Source: Gammaproteobacteria bacterium (GTDB taxonomy: Bacteria > Pseudomonadota > Gammaproteobacteria > Berkiellales > Berkiellaceae). From it: a DNA stretch of 64,000 nt. The notes beneath the pieces are model-generated. The model was given only the letters and a program-made list of their open reading frames with translations. It made no database searches and was not told the DNA's origin. The stretch lies in contig JACPOY010000020.1 of assembly GCA_016191245.1 (NCBI GenBank), positions 62,001 through 126,000 of the forward strand, read 5' to 3'. Of the stretch, positions 43,064 to 51,084 are shown in pieces. The translations under genes and the position numbers were made by a program. Position 1 is the stretch's first letter. Every line of letters begins with the position of its first letter.

Positions 43064-44180
43064 GATAAAATTAGAACGAGAAGATATTCTGTTCTATGGT
43101 CTTATTTTTGCTTTTACTTTATTGCGTGTATTAACCTCAAAAATATATCCTTGTCGCACAGACTTTGATTGTAATTCCTATATTCAAATGGCAAATACCC
43201 TTGCCTATGATCCCCATATCTTGCCTCACCATGCAATGCGTATATTACCCTCTTATCTAGTGCACTTATTACAAGAGATTGGTTTTACTATTCCATTGGC
43301 ATTTAGAATTTTATCAGACAGTTGTTATATTCTTTTTGGCGGCCTCACATTTTGGATGTTACGCCAGCATCAAGTAAAACCCATGATTGCGTTTGCTTTT
43401 ACCTTATTATGTTTGGCTCCTCACCATGCCATGCGCCAGCCTTTGCAAGATGTGTATCAGTTATGCGATATCATGACTTATCCATTTGCTTTATTGTTAA
43501 TCCATTTCACTCTGCTTAAAAATGGGCGATGGGTATTTGCTATATCTGTACTTGGACTCATGACAAAGCAAACTTTATTTGGTTTTGGTGGCTTATCGTT
43601 AGCATATTGCTTTTTTCATACCAAACGTTATGAAAATGTTCTATATATGGGATTATTAGCCTTAGGATATTTGGGATTACAAACTTATTATCATGCTTTC
43701 TCTATTGTGACGAATCATTTAATTCCAACTGATGATTTTTTTACCGTGTCACATCTGGTTGAGATATTTAATCAATCAAAGCTAATTGATTTATTTGTCC
43801 CCTTGTTTCCATTGTTGATTATCTATAGTCGTCAGGTTTTTATATTTTTATATCGCCATTGGCATGTGGCCATTTATATGGCAGTGGTTGTGGGGCAACC
43901 CTTTATTGCTTTTCATTTAACAGGGAATAATTTTCAGAGACTAGCGCTGCAAGGTGTTTGGATATTGTATTTAATCGTCGGTTTATCAACGGTTCAAAAG
44001 CCATGGAAAAAAACGCTTGATTACCCATTAGCTATTTATACCTTGGCGGTTTATTTCACCTGGGGTATGTCACAACGAATGATGTTAATGGGTATATTCA
44101 CGCTTATATGCGTATTCTATTATATAGTAAGCTTCTATCGACAAGAGAAATTGGAATTAACCGACTCAGGCAGTTATTAA
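43053..44180 (+). CDS. Polytopic membrane protein, GT-C-like glycosyltransferase candidate
   Basis: 375 residues with roughly nine hydrophobic segments. The first loop contains CRTDFDCNSYIQMANTL, an Asp-rich stretch comparable with the acidic catalytic loop after TM1 of GT-C enzymes, and PHHAMRILPSYLVHLL. GT-C enzymes use polyprenyl-phosphate sugars in the periplasm. No close family is recognised. With GtrA-like and GT2 genes nearby it may complete a Gtr-type modification of the exported glycan (inference). Convergent with the ATPase gene, stops overlapping by 4 nt. Confidence 0.55.
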   Translation: MKTKIKLEREDILFYGLIFAFTLLRVLTSKIYPCRTDFDCNSYIQMANTLAYDPHILPHHAMRILPSYLVHLLQEIGFTIPLAFRILSDSCYILFGGLTFWMLRQHQVKPMIAFAFTLLCLAPHHAMRQPLQDVYQLCDIMTYPFALLLIHFTLLKNGRWVFAISVLGLMTKQTLFGFGGLSLAYCFFHTKRYENVLYMGLLALGYLGLQTYYHAFSIVTNHLIPTDDFFTVSHLVEIFNQSKLIDLFVPLFPLLIIYSRQVFIFLYRHWHVAIYMAVVVGQPFIAFHLTGNNFQRLALQGVWILYLIVGLSTVQKPWKKTLDYPLAIYTLAVYFTWGMSQRMMLMGIFTLICVFYYIVSFYRQEKLELTDSGSY

Positions 44181-45391
44181 TACAAAAACCCTAATAAATA
44201 CAATGGTATTTTGTTTTGATAGCCGACCAAAATGCCATCGGCTAGTACATACCCATTACTATTACCTTTTAATTGCGCAGTTGATTTGTTTTTACCGCCA
44301 ACTTCAAATATTAATTTTTCCACTTTAAAGTCACCTTGGTCACTATAAAATACTTCATGATGACTGTTTTTGAATTGATTAATGACAAAGGTTTCTCTTA
44401 CTTTTCCTTTCGCCTCATCTAATGATTGCGGCAAATAAGCGGAAAAGATAAGATTTGAATTATCCGGATACATTTTTGTAGGGTTGCGAAGTGCTGCTTT
44501 ACCCTGTTTCTCCGTATAAATAAATCGAATTAATCCTGCTTGTTCTAAAATATGTAAATATTCGCTAATACTTTCATAATCTTTATTCAGCGCATTGGCC
44601 AGTTTGTATGCACTCACTTCTCCTGGTAAGGAGCCTACAACATATTTATATAATTTTTCGATAATTAGTAAGGTGGGCGTTTTAAGTGAATAAAGGGTTG
44701 CAATATCTTCATAAATTGCTTTTTGCACGGCGTTTTCAATTGCCTGAAACTTTTCTTGATCAAGTCTTAGTTCATTGAAGAATGGATAGTAACCTATTCG
44801 CAAATAATCGGTAAATAATTTTAATATCGTTGGGATTTTTAAATCATGGGCTATTGATTCATGATTTTTAATTAATTCATCTAAGGATATTATGGGTAAG
44901 GTAAAATTTTGTGTAAATTCTAAGTACTCGCGAAATGATAAGCCATACAAATGATGCATAGTGGCACGACGAGATAGATCATATTTTGCCTTTATTAAAT
45001 CTATCATAGAGCTACCAGTAAAAAGCACTCGGAAATTTTTGTAAGTGTCTGAAATATTTTTTAATTCTTGATTCCAGTTCGTATATTTTTGTATTTCGTC
45101 AACGCATAACAAACGCACATCGGTTTCTTTGTAAAGTTTATCCACTAGTTCTAAAAGAGGTGTTTCAAGTAGATAATAACTATCTGCCGATACATATAAT
45201 GCTTTTTTTTGCTCAGCGCCTTTAAGCATTGCTTGGTGTAATAGGAATGTGGTTTTCCCAATACCGCGTGCACCCACAATGCCCGTTAGGCGATTATCAT
45301 AGGTGATGGCATTAAAGCAGTTACGAGCATAAAATTTTCCATGATCGAACTGATTGATTAGCAAGTTTTGGATCTCAAATAATCGTTCCAT
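44177..45391 (-). CDS. AAA-type ATPase with DUF4143 C-terminal domain
   Basis: 404 residues. GARGIGKTTFLLHQAM (about residues 39-54) is Walker A, VRLLCVDEIQKYTNW Walker B, and RVLFTGSSMIDL sensor 1. The C-terminal part has a winged-helix-like piece (GEVSAYKLANALNKDYESISEYLHILEQAGLI) and VEKLIFEVGGKNKS, which resembles the nuclease-like end of DUF4143 proteins. Family function is not established; many copies behave as mobile or accessory genes. The promoter region carries two copies of a dyad (45401-45457). Unrelated to polysaccharide synthesis. Confidence 0.82.
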   Translation of the reverse strand: MERLFEIQNLLINQFDHGKFYARNCFNAITYDNRLTGIVGARGIGKTTFLLHQAMLKGAEQKKALYVSADSYYLLETPLLELVDKLYKETDVRLLCVDEIQKYTNWNQELKNISDTYKNFRVLFTGSSMIDLIKAKYDLSRRATMHHLYGLSFREYLEFTQNFTLPIISLDELIKNHESIAHDLKIPTILKLFTDYLRIGYYPFFNELRLDQEKFQAIENAVQKAIYEDIATLYSLKTPTLLIIEKLYKYVVGSLPGEVSAYKLANALNKDYESISEYLHILEQAGLIRFIYTEKQGKAALRNPTKMYPDNSNLIFSAYLPQSLDEAKGKVRETFVINQFKNSHHEVFYSDQGDFKVEKLIFEVGGKNKSTAQLKGNSNGYVLADGILVGYQNKIPLYLLGFLY

Positions 45392-45400
45392 GGTGCCCTC

Positions 45401-45457
45401 AAACTTCGGTTACAACCTAAGTATAGCGCATGAAAACTTCGGTTACAACCGAAGTTT
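45401..45457 (-). promoter_or_regulatory. Two dyad operator-like repeats upstream of the ATPase gene
   Basis: Copy 2 (45434-45457) is a perfect dyad: aaacttcgg, 6-nt spacer ttacaa, ccgaagttt. Copy 1 (45401-45424) shares the left arm and spacer exactly but its right arm is degraded (cctaagtat). They are 33 nt apart, about three helical turns, and start 10 nt upstream of the ATPase ATG. Confidence 0.6.
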
Positions 45458-45493
45458 GCTCTATGTCTTTGATATAGAAAGGATTATTTGAAA

Positions 45494-45527
45494 CTCATTT
45501 TAATACCCGAAAGGGTATTAAAATGAG
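45494..45527 (+). promoter_or_regulatory. Perfect 15-bp inverted repeat, operator of the HipB-like regulator
   Basis: ctcattttaataccc (45494-45508), 4-nt spacer gaaa, and its exact reverse complement (45513-45527). The core TACCCGAAAGGGTA recurs as TACCCGATAGGGTA at 45544-45557. It lies 45 nt upstream of the regulator start, as expected for autoregulation. Confidence 0.65.
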
Positions 45528-45543
45528 AAAAATCCTGGATTGT

Positions 45544-45557
45544 TACCCGATAGGGTA
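45544..45557 (+). promoter_or_regulatory. Second operator-like dyad for the HipB-like regulator
   Basis: TACCC-GATA-GGGTA, the core of the 45494-45527 dyad with one spacer change, centred 40 nt downstream of it (about four turns) and 15 nt before the regulator ATG. An AT-rich -10-like string (tatttaat) lies between this site and the start codon. Confidence 0.6.
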
Positions 45558-45571
45558 TTATATTTAATAGT

Positions 45572-45832
45572 ATGAGAAGACGAAATCTAGAACAACTCAC
45601 CCAAGAAACCGGGACCTTAGCAAACTTTGTACGTTCTAAGAGAAAGAGTTTAGGTTATTCCCAACTTAAGCTATCTCAACGTACGGGCGTGGGTTTACGT
45701 TTTCTAAAAGAACTTGAATTGGGTAAGAAAACTCTAAGAATGGATAAAGTTGAACAAGTATTGAATTTTTTTGGGTTTACACTCGCACCAGCACCCATTG
45801 AAAGAAAATCTCCTTTTAATGAAGGGTTGTAG
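45572..45832 (+). CDS. HipB-like helix-turn-helix transcriptional regulator
   Basis: 86 residues. LANFVRSKRKSLGYSQLKLSQRTGVGLRFLKELELGKKTLRMDKVEQVLNFFGF is an XRE-type helix-turn-helix of the HipB/Y4mF group; FLKELELGKKTL is typical. In toxin-antitoxin systems such proteins pair with a HipA kinase, but no hipA-like gene follows here: the next gene is on the other strand. No ribosome binding site precedes the ATG and a -10-like string abuts it, so a leaderless transcript is possible. Two dyads upstream suggest it represses itself. Confidence 0.8.
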   Translation: MRRRNLEQLTQETGTLANFVRSKRKSLGYSQLKLSQRTGVGLRFLKELELGKKTLRMDKVEQVLNFFGFTLAPAPIERKSPFNEGL

Positions 45833-45845
45833 TTCATCACAAGTT

Positions 45846-46247
45846 CTAAGTTTCTACCGCAAAATCTCTTTTCATTACCTCAATCGCTCGTCCAAAATCT
45901 TTTTCTTGGACTAGCACATAATCGGTATCATAAGTGGATAAGGTATAGATGCTGATGCTGTGCTCGGCAAGAGGAGTAATCACTTGGGATAAAATGCCGA
46001 CCAGATTAAAATCCAATTGGCCTTTTATTTTAAACATGCGCCAACGTCGTTTTGCATTCACATCAGCCGGAACTAAAGACTCACGACAAACAATAGAAAG
46101 TTCATCTTTTGTCTTGGTAATGGAAATAAAGGAATCACCTTCAAATTCAAGCCATGAAGGCAAAGGGCTGTTAGGTGAAAGTTTACATACGGCTAAATGT
46201 TCAGGGCAGATTTGTAAAACAATTTGATGAGCGTTCAATGCATTCAT
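45846..46247 (-). CDS. ACT-domain protein
   Basis: 133 residues. LSIVCRESLVPADVNAKRRWRMFKIKGQLDFNLVGILSQVITPLAEHSISIYTLSTYDTDYVLVQEKDF has the beta-alpha-beta pattern of paired ACT domains (COG3603-like stand-alone ACT proteins). These bind amino acids and regulate metabolism; no particular ligand is known for this group. Downstream of the methyltransferase on the same strand with a 30-nt gap, so possibly co-transcribed, but its function has no evident link to the locus. Confidence 0.75.
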   Translation of the reverse strand: MNALNAHQIVLQICPEHLAVCKLSPNSPLPSWLEFEGDSFISITKTKDELSIVCRESLVPADVNAKRRWRMFKIKGQLDFNLVGILSQVITPLAEHSISIYTLSTYDTDYVLVQEKDFGRAIEVMKRDFAVET

Positions 46248-46277
46248 ATTGGGACCTCAAGAAACTTAAAGAAATTT

Positions 46278-47006
46278 TTAAATCTTGGTGGCAATGACGA
46301 TATTATCTAAATACAAATCTTGATTGGCAGGCAAAAACTTGCCGAGTATCACACCTAAAATGGTAATAGGTGACATGATGAATAAGCACACCAGTTGATT
46401 CCAATAACCATTTTTGGTAAATAATTTTTTATAAAGATAAGCATTCAGCAATTGAAAAATCAGCCCAAGATTAGCAACTGATTTATGCAGTGTGACAATT
46501 TCAAATCCATGTTCTTGCAGCAAGGCTTTTAAAGCAAAGGAGGAATAACGGGCAAAATCATGAGGCTGTTCATGTTCATCCCACACAAAAGGCACACTTA
46601 ACATCAAGGTCCCTTTGGATTTTAGTACGCGCTGGATTTCGCTTAAAAATTGATTAGGTTGAAATACATGTTCAAAAACTTGATGGGTAACCACGCTATC
46701 CATGGTGGCATTCTCAAAAGGGAGATTTTTACCATCATAGTAGTAATCGGCTTTTTTATAGGTTCTATTATCAGGTGTATCTAGCTCAAGACCAATATAT
46801 TCACTAGAAGCACACAAGTGCTGATAAGGCTTTTGTCCGCAGCCGATATCTAGCGTTTTGCCTTGAATGTAATTCCCTAAGGGCTTAATGGCTTCATACA
46901 AACCTTTGCGGGCAATGTAATAGGGGTTGACAAACACGCCCCACCAATTAGGCATAAAATGCTGAGACTGGATAAGGGCGATGATGCGTCTTTTCAGCGC
47001 TAACAT
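46278..47006 (-). CDS. Class I SAM-dependent methyltransferase
   Basis: 242 residues. LDIGCGQKPYQHL near residue 53 is SAM motif I, YIGLELD motif II, FENATMDSVVTHQVFEHV motif IV. A C-terminal hydrophobic stretch (LVCLFIMSPITILGVILG) suggests membrane association. Acceptor unknown. The ATG directly abuts the GNAT stop, making it part of the minus-strand run from 50.9 kb. Confidence 0.8.
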   Translation of the reverse strand: MLALKRRIIALIQSQHFMPNWWGVFVNPYYIARKGLYEAIKPLGNYIQGKTLDIGCGQKPYQHLCASSEYIGLELDTPDNRTYKKADYYYDGKNLPFENATMDSVVTHQVFEHVFQPNQFLSEIQRVLKSKGTLMLSVPFVWDEHEQPHDFARYSSFALKALLQEHGFEIVTLHKSVANLGLIFQLLNAYLYKKLFTKNGYWNQLVCLFIMSPITILGVILGKFLPANQDLYLDNIVIATKI

Positions 47007-47477
47007 TTATAAAAAAGGTCCTTCTTTTTCACGGATATACTTTCTAAGATACTGCGCTTGGAATTCTCCTTGGTTTTGATAGCCAAGCGTTCCATAGAAT
47101 GTTGGCGCGCCAAATTTTTCTCGCTTTAAACTAGTACTCAGTTCAAGCATGCTGCAGTTTTTCTTGCTTGCAAATTTTTCCGCATATTGTAGTAATCGTT
47201 TACCGATGCCTTTTCTTCGGTGTGAATCATTCACCACCAATGAAACAATACGAGCATAACGCTCAGTAGAATGAAATAAATCGTAAAGATGCAAGGCTAT
47301 ACAGCCTATTATCGATTCATCTTCCGTTGCCACCCAGGCAAAATCATTTTGCCCAAGTTGATATAAAGCAATTCTTGCTATCAAATTTTCTTCTGTTGTG
47401 GGGTAACCCAATTGCGATATAAGAGGCAATAATTCCTTTACGTCGCACATATTTACTCTACGTATTTTTATTTTCAT
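47007..47477 (-). CDS. GNAT-family N-acetyltransferase
   Basis: 156 residues. KIKIRRVNMCDVKELLPLISQLGY starts the fold; RIVSLVVNDSHRRKGIGKRLLQYAEKFA is the acetyl-CoA binding V-x-x-x-x-R-x-x-G-x-G motif; FYGTLGYQNQGEF is the late motif. It acetylates an amine from acetyl-CoA; the substrate is unknown. Overlaps the end of the SGNH-like gene by 20 nt, so both are in one operon. Confidence 0.85.
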   Translation of the reverse strand: MKIKIRRVNMCDVKELLPLISQLGYPTTEENLIARIALYQLGQNDFAWVATEDESIIGCIALHLYDLFHSTERYARIVSLVVNDSHRRKGIGKRLLQYAEKFASKKNCSMLELSTSLKREKFGAPTFYGTLGYQNQGEFQAQYLRKYIREKEGPFL

Positions 47478-48456
47478 GTTCTTTTTGTACTAATATGGAT
47501 TCTTTTTCATGGACTTGAATAACATTTTCAATATCTTTAAAGATCACGTCAGCCCATACTTGGTGACCCTTGGCAGATAAATGAATTTCATCATGATAAC
47601 ATTCTTTGATATCTTTTTTGGTTAAATGTTGTAAATGATCTTTTATATAAACAACCTGTAATCCATGTTTTTGTAGTAAATCTTTTATGATTTTATCTTC
47701 TTCGCTGTTTTGAAGTAGTTGGCTTTGACTGGGTGAAATATAAATTAAATGATCTCTATCATTTTGTTTTAAATAATCGTCTAAATCTTTAAGGTTGCGT
47801 ACTGCAATTTCAACTATTTTTGTTTTTTCGGGTGCATTACTAGCAGAAAAGTCAATAACGGGTGTTTTTTTAAGATGTATTTTATAAATGAAAAATTGAG
47901 AAAGTTCTTCGAGTGCATAATGAGGTTTTCTTGTCCAAAAAGGTTGGCCCCCAATACGGTTGAGCCCACGATAAAAATCACCTTCTGGAAACATAGTGAC
48001 ATAAACTTGAGCCGGCAAAAATTCCATTTCTTTGATAAAGGCATGTACATTATTGACGCCCCAACCATTCACGCCGGCATTGCCCACCAAATAGGTTGGA
48101 ATTTTTTTGCCGACAAGAGATGAAAACAGTTGCTCATTGGAAATATAGCTGCCCCCATAAGTAACAGAATCTCCTAGAAAAAGGATTTTATGGTTAAAAT
48201 CATTTGGATCCCAATCTTGTTCTGCTCGAAGCCCGAGATTATTGATTTTTACCACTCGATGAGGTTTTCTGGCAACGACTTGATTAGGCTGGGCTCGATA
48301 GCCATAGATAGGGTTGGCATCATAAAGTACAACTTTACCTAAACCAAACAAGCCACCGCCTATATAGTTAGCAAAGATAACTGCGCCCACAAATAGAAAG
48401 CAAACCACAGTGAATAGTGTGATGTTGGGATGTTGCTCAAATATACTTTGCTTCAT
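47458..48456 (-). CDS. SGNH/GDSL-like hydrolase or acyltransferase, membrane-anchored
   Basis: 332 residues. An N-terminal membrane segment (ITLFTVVCFLFVGAVIFANYI) anchors a periplasmic domain. KILFLGDSVTYGGSY is block I with the nucleophile Ser, GNAGVNGWGVNN carries the block II/III Gly and Asn, and CYHDEIHLSAKGHQVWADV is block V with the Asp-x-x-His pair. Such proteins in carbamoyltransferase/SxtJ cassettes may acylate or deacylate exported glycan. Three nt downstream of the DUF5989-type gene. Confidence 0.75.
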   Translation of the reverse strand: MKQSIFEQHPNITLFTVVCFLFVGAVIFANYIGGGLFGLGKVVLYDANPIYGYRAQPNQVVARKPHRVVKINNLGLRAEQDWDPNDFNHKILFLGDSVTYGGSYISNEQLFSSLVGKKIPTYLVGNAGVNGWGVNNVHAFIKEMEFLPAQVYVTMFPEGDFYRGLNRIGGQPFWTRKPHYALEELSQFFIYKIHLKKTPVIDFSASNAPEKTKIVEIAVRNLKDLDDYLKQNDRDHLIYISPSQSQLLQNSEEDKIIKDLLQKHGLQVVYIKDHLQHLTKKDIKECYHDEIHLSAKGHQVWADVIFKDIENVIQVHEKESILVQKEHENKNT

Positions 48457-48459
48457 ATT

Positions 48460-48612
48460 TTAAAATAATGTGTAGATAAATGGCGCGACAGCAGAACCCT
48501 GGGTGAACACAATGAGAGCCCCCAAAAGAACTAATGCCCCAATCACAGGTGCAAGCCACATTTTTTTTCTCACGCGCATAAAGCGCCACAAATCAATTAA
48601 TATATCCATCAT
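48460..48612 (-). CDS. Small DUF5989-type membrane protein, 50 residues
   Basis: A 50-codon frame too short for routine ORF lists. MDILIDLWRFMRVRKKMWL is followed by one membrane span (APVIGALVLLGALIVF) and TQGSAVAPFIYTLF, the conserved end of DUF5989 proteins as I recall them. Start at 48612 overlaps the SxtJ-like stop as TAATG; a second ATG at 48609 is also possible. It sits in the usual order carbamoyltransferase - SxtJ - DUF5989 - SGNH. Function unknown; the constant association suggests a small partner of the cassette. Confidence 0.8.
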   Translation of the reverse strand: MMDILIDLWRFMRVRKKMWLAPVIGALVLLGALIVFTQGSAVAPFIYTLF

Positions 48613-49010
48613 TAAAATGGTCTCTCCATATGTTCTTTGGTTTGTGAGACAGAAATTTTTCGATAGGAAGGGGAATTATCCAATTTTCGACACATTGGAT
48701 CTTTGCCCATTAAGCGCATGACTAACCCCATGGGAGTAATCATCACAAAAAATATAAAACCCAAAATAATTCTGGTATTGATAAATCCGAGTATGTGCCC
48801 AATTTTCATCCATGGCGTATAAATAATTTTAAGCCACATGGGTTGGATAAATGTTGGGATTAAGACGATTGCACCAATAGCATATGGCCATGAAGGGAGC
48901 GCTTGTTCTTTCATGAAAGGAAACAGCAACCCAAAAATTGCAATCAAGCCACAACCAAGGATAAGCCCGAATTTGCGTAATTGTGTTTTATCAACAGGTA
49001 TGTTTTCCAT
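48612..49010 (-). CDS. SxtJ-like membrane protein
   Basis: 132 residues from the ATG at 49010, chosen because AGGA lies 6 nt upstream; the ATG at 49016 is too close to it. About three hydrophobic segments: KFGLILGCGLIAIFGLLFPF, WPYAIGAIVLIPTFIQP and IILGFIFFVMITPMGLVMRL. The SxtJ family is named from the saxitoxin cluster and is regularly next to NodU/SxtI-type carbamoyltransferases; its role is unknown. The stop overlaps the small gene as TAATG. Confidence 0.8.
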   Translation of the reverse strand: MENIPVDKTQLRKFGLILGCGLIAIFGLLFPFMKEQALPSWPYAIGAIVLIPTFIQPMWLKIIYTPWMKIGHILGFINTRIILGFIFFVMITPMGLVMRLMGKDPMCRKLDNSPSYRKISVSQTKEHMERPF

Positions 49011-49018
49011 CTTCATTC

Positions 49019-50863
49019 CTAATCTAATGCAAACTCTTCGCGCCAATTAGCCGTTTCTTGCCAGGCGGGTTGCTCAGTTTTTTTCAAAACAATATTTTCT
49101 AATACTAAATAATCCATTTCAGTACGCATAAAGCAACGATAAGCATCTTCAAATGAATGCACAATCGGTTCGCCACGAACATTAAAAGAAGTATTGATTA
49201 AAATGGGGCATGAGGTGAGCTCTTCAAATGCATCCAATAGCTGATAAAAACGAGGATTAGTTTCAGGATGTACTGTTTGCAATCTGGCAGAATAATCAAC
49301 GTGTGTAACCGCAGGGATGGTAGATCGAGGCACATTGAGCTTATCAATCCCAAAGAGTTTTTCTTCTTTTTCGTTCATGGCTAATTTATGATTGTTCTCA
49401 ATAGGCGCCACCATTAGCATATAAGGGCTTTTACCTTCAAATTCGAACCATTCTTGTACTTTATCTGCTTTAATCACTGGCGCAAATGGACGAAATGATT
49501 CTCGGTATTTTATTTTCAAGTTCATAATGGATTGCATTTTGGGACTACGCGCATCGCCAATAATCGAACGAGCACCAAGTGCGCGAGGGCCAAATTCCAT
49601 GCGACCTGCAAACCAGCCAACCACGTTTTCTTCATTGAGTATAGTGGCCACATGCTTGAAAAAGACGTCGTCAGTTAAAACACTATATTTGGCGTTAATA
49701 CTATCCAGATAAGCTTGAATTTGCGCTTGCGTAAAACGTGGTCCTAAATAACTTCCCTGCATACTATCTTGGATATTGGGCGTTCTTTCTTTTTCAAGAT
49801 ATTCATGCCAAACCGCTAATGCAGCGCCTAATGCCCCACCGGCGTCACCTGCGGCAGGTTGTACCCAAATATCTTTAAATACTTTTTTACGGTGTAATTT
49901 ACCATTGGCGACACAATTGAGTGCAACGCCACCGGCAAGACATAGGTTGTCGACCTGTAATTCTTTTTGTGCTGTTTGAGCTAATTTAATGACGATATCT
50001 TCGGTAATGACTTGAATGGAACTGGCTAAATCCATTTCTCTTTGTGTAATCGGAGATTCAGGTTGACGAGGCGGGCCTTCAAATAAATCATGAAAGCGCT
50101 GATGCGTCATTGTCAGTCCAGTCGGGTAATTGAAATAATCTAGATTAAGACGAAAAGTGCCATCTTCTTTTACATCAAGCAAATTATCATAAATAATATC
50201 GACATATTTAGGTTGGCCATAAGGCGCAAGCCCCATTAATTTATATTCACCAGAATTTACTTTAAACCCGGTATAGTAAGTAAATGCCGAATAAAGTAAA
50301 CCAAGTGAATGCGGAAAATCGAGTTCCCATTGGGCTTTGAGAGAATTTTGATTGCCAAGCCAAATCGAGCTTGTGGCCCATTCGCCAACGCCATCTAAAC
50401 ACATCACTGCTGCTTTTTCAAAAGGACTGGGGAAAAAAGCCGAAGCGGCATGTGCTTGATGATGCTCAGTGAATAATATTGGAGGGAGCTTCTTTTGAGA
50501 AACACCTCCTAATTTTGAAAAAGATTTTTTGAGCAGATCTTTGAGAAAGAACTTTTCTTTGATCCAGACTGGCATCGATTGTAAAAATGAACGAAAGCCT
50601 CTTGGTGCAAAAGCTAGGTAAGTTTCTAAAAGACGTTCAAATTTAACAAAGGGCTTATCATAAAAAACAATGTAATTAATATCTTTGAGACTAAGGCCTG
50701 CTTCTTTTAAGCAATAGCTGATTGCGTGTTCAGGAAAGCTCGGATCATGTTTTTTTCTAGTAAAGCGCTCTTCTTGAGCGGCGGCAATGATATTTCCATT
50801 CACGATAAGCGCTGCTGCACTATCATGGTAAAAGGCTGAAATGCCAAGAATTGCCGTATTCAA
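49019..50863 (-). CDS. Carbamoyltransferase, NodU/CmcH/SxtI family
   Basis: 614 residues with a TTG start at 50863, supported by GGAG 8 nt upstream and by absence of an ATG nearer. AILGISAFYHDSAAALIVNG begins the Kae1-like domain; FTEHHQAHAASAFFPSPFEKAAVMCLDG carries the metal-binding His pair; CLAGGVALNCVANGK, and MEFGPRALGARSIIGDARSP belong to the C-terminal YrdC-like part. The family transfers carbamoyl from carbamoyl phosphate via carbamoyl-AMP to a hydroxyl, for example on sugars of nodulation factors. First gene of a six-gene minus-strand cassette. Predicted to decorate the local glycan. Confidence 0.92.
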   Translation of the reverse strand: MNTAILGISAFYHDSAAALIVNGNIIAAAQEERFTRKKHDPSFPEHAISYCLKEAGLSLKDINYIVFYDKPFVKFERLLETYLAFAPRGFRSFLQSMPVWIKEKFFLKDLLKKSFSKLGGVSQKKLPPILFTEHHQAHAASAFFPSPFEKAAVMCLDGVGEWATSSIWLGNQNSLKAQWELDFPHSLGLLYSAFTYYTGFKVNSGEYKLMGLAPYGQPKYVDIIYDNLLDVKEDGTFRLNLDYFNYPTGLTMTHQRFHDLFEGPPRQPESPITQREMDLASSIQVITEDIVIKLAQTAQKELQVDNLCLAGGVALNCVANGKLHRKKVFKDIWVQPAAGDAGGALGAALAVWHEYLEKERTPNIQDSMQGSYLGPRFTQAQIQAYLDSINAKYSVLTDDVFFKHVATILNEENVVGWFAGRMEFGPRALGARSIIGDARSPKMQSIMNLKIKYRESFRPFAPVIKADKVQEWFEFEGKSPYMLMVAPIENNHKLAMNEKEEKLFGIDKLNVPRSTIPAVTHVDYSARLQTVHPETNPRFYQLLDAFEELTSCPILINTSFNVRGEPIVHSFEDAYRCFMRTEMDYLVLENIVLKKTEQPAWQETANWREEFALD

Positions 50864-50955
50864 ATTAAATCTCCGCGTGCCTTTTCTGGAGGTGGAAGTT
50901 TATCGAAATTGGCCACTTACTGCTATAGCTCTTGGGATAAAAGGATCTTCATATT

Positions 50956-50991
50956 CCCTCTCCCCTTGCGGGAGAGGGTTAGGGTGAGGGG
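50956..50991. repeat. REP-like palindromic repeat, copy 1
   Basis: ccctctccc, cttgc, gggagaggg (50956-50978) followed by ttagggtgagggg. A second copy lies at 54358-54393. This type of palindrome is widespread in bacterial genomes. It sits in the 221-nt spacer between carbamoyltransferase and methyltransferase genes, where I see nothing else. Confidence 0.75.
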
Positions 50992-51084
50992 TACATAAAT
51001 CTTGAGTGAGAGCCCGATGTTTGCGCCCGAAGATCCATTACGGCACAATACCCCCAATGTCCACTTTCCAGTTATTCTAATGAG

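Noticed and set aside
41068..44180. A complete prophage-type GtrA-GtrB-GtrC serotype conversion cassette
   Set aside because: The GtrA-like gene is on the opposite strand, the GT2 lacks the GtrB membrane segments, and no phage or integrase genes or attachment site are visible.
45401..45557. CRISPR-like array
   Set aside because: Only two copies each of two different dyads with short spacers; they fit operator sites and no cas genes are present.
45572..46247. HipBA toxin-antitoxin pair
   Set aside because: No HipA-like kinase; the adjacent gene is an ACT-domain protein on the opposite strand.
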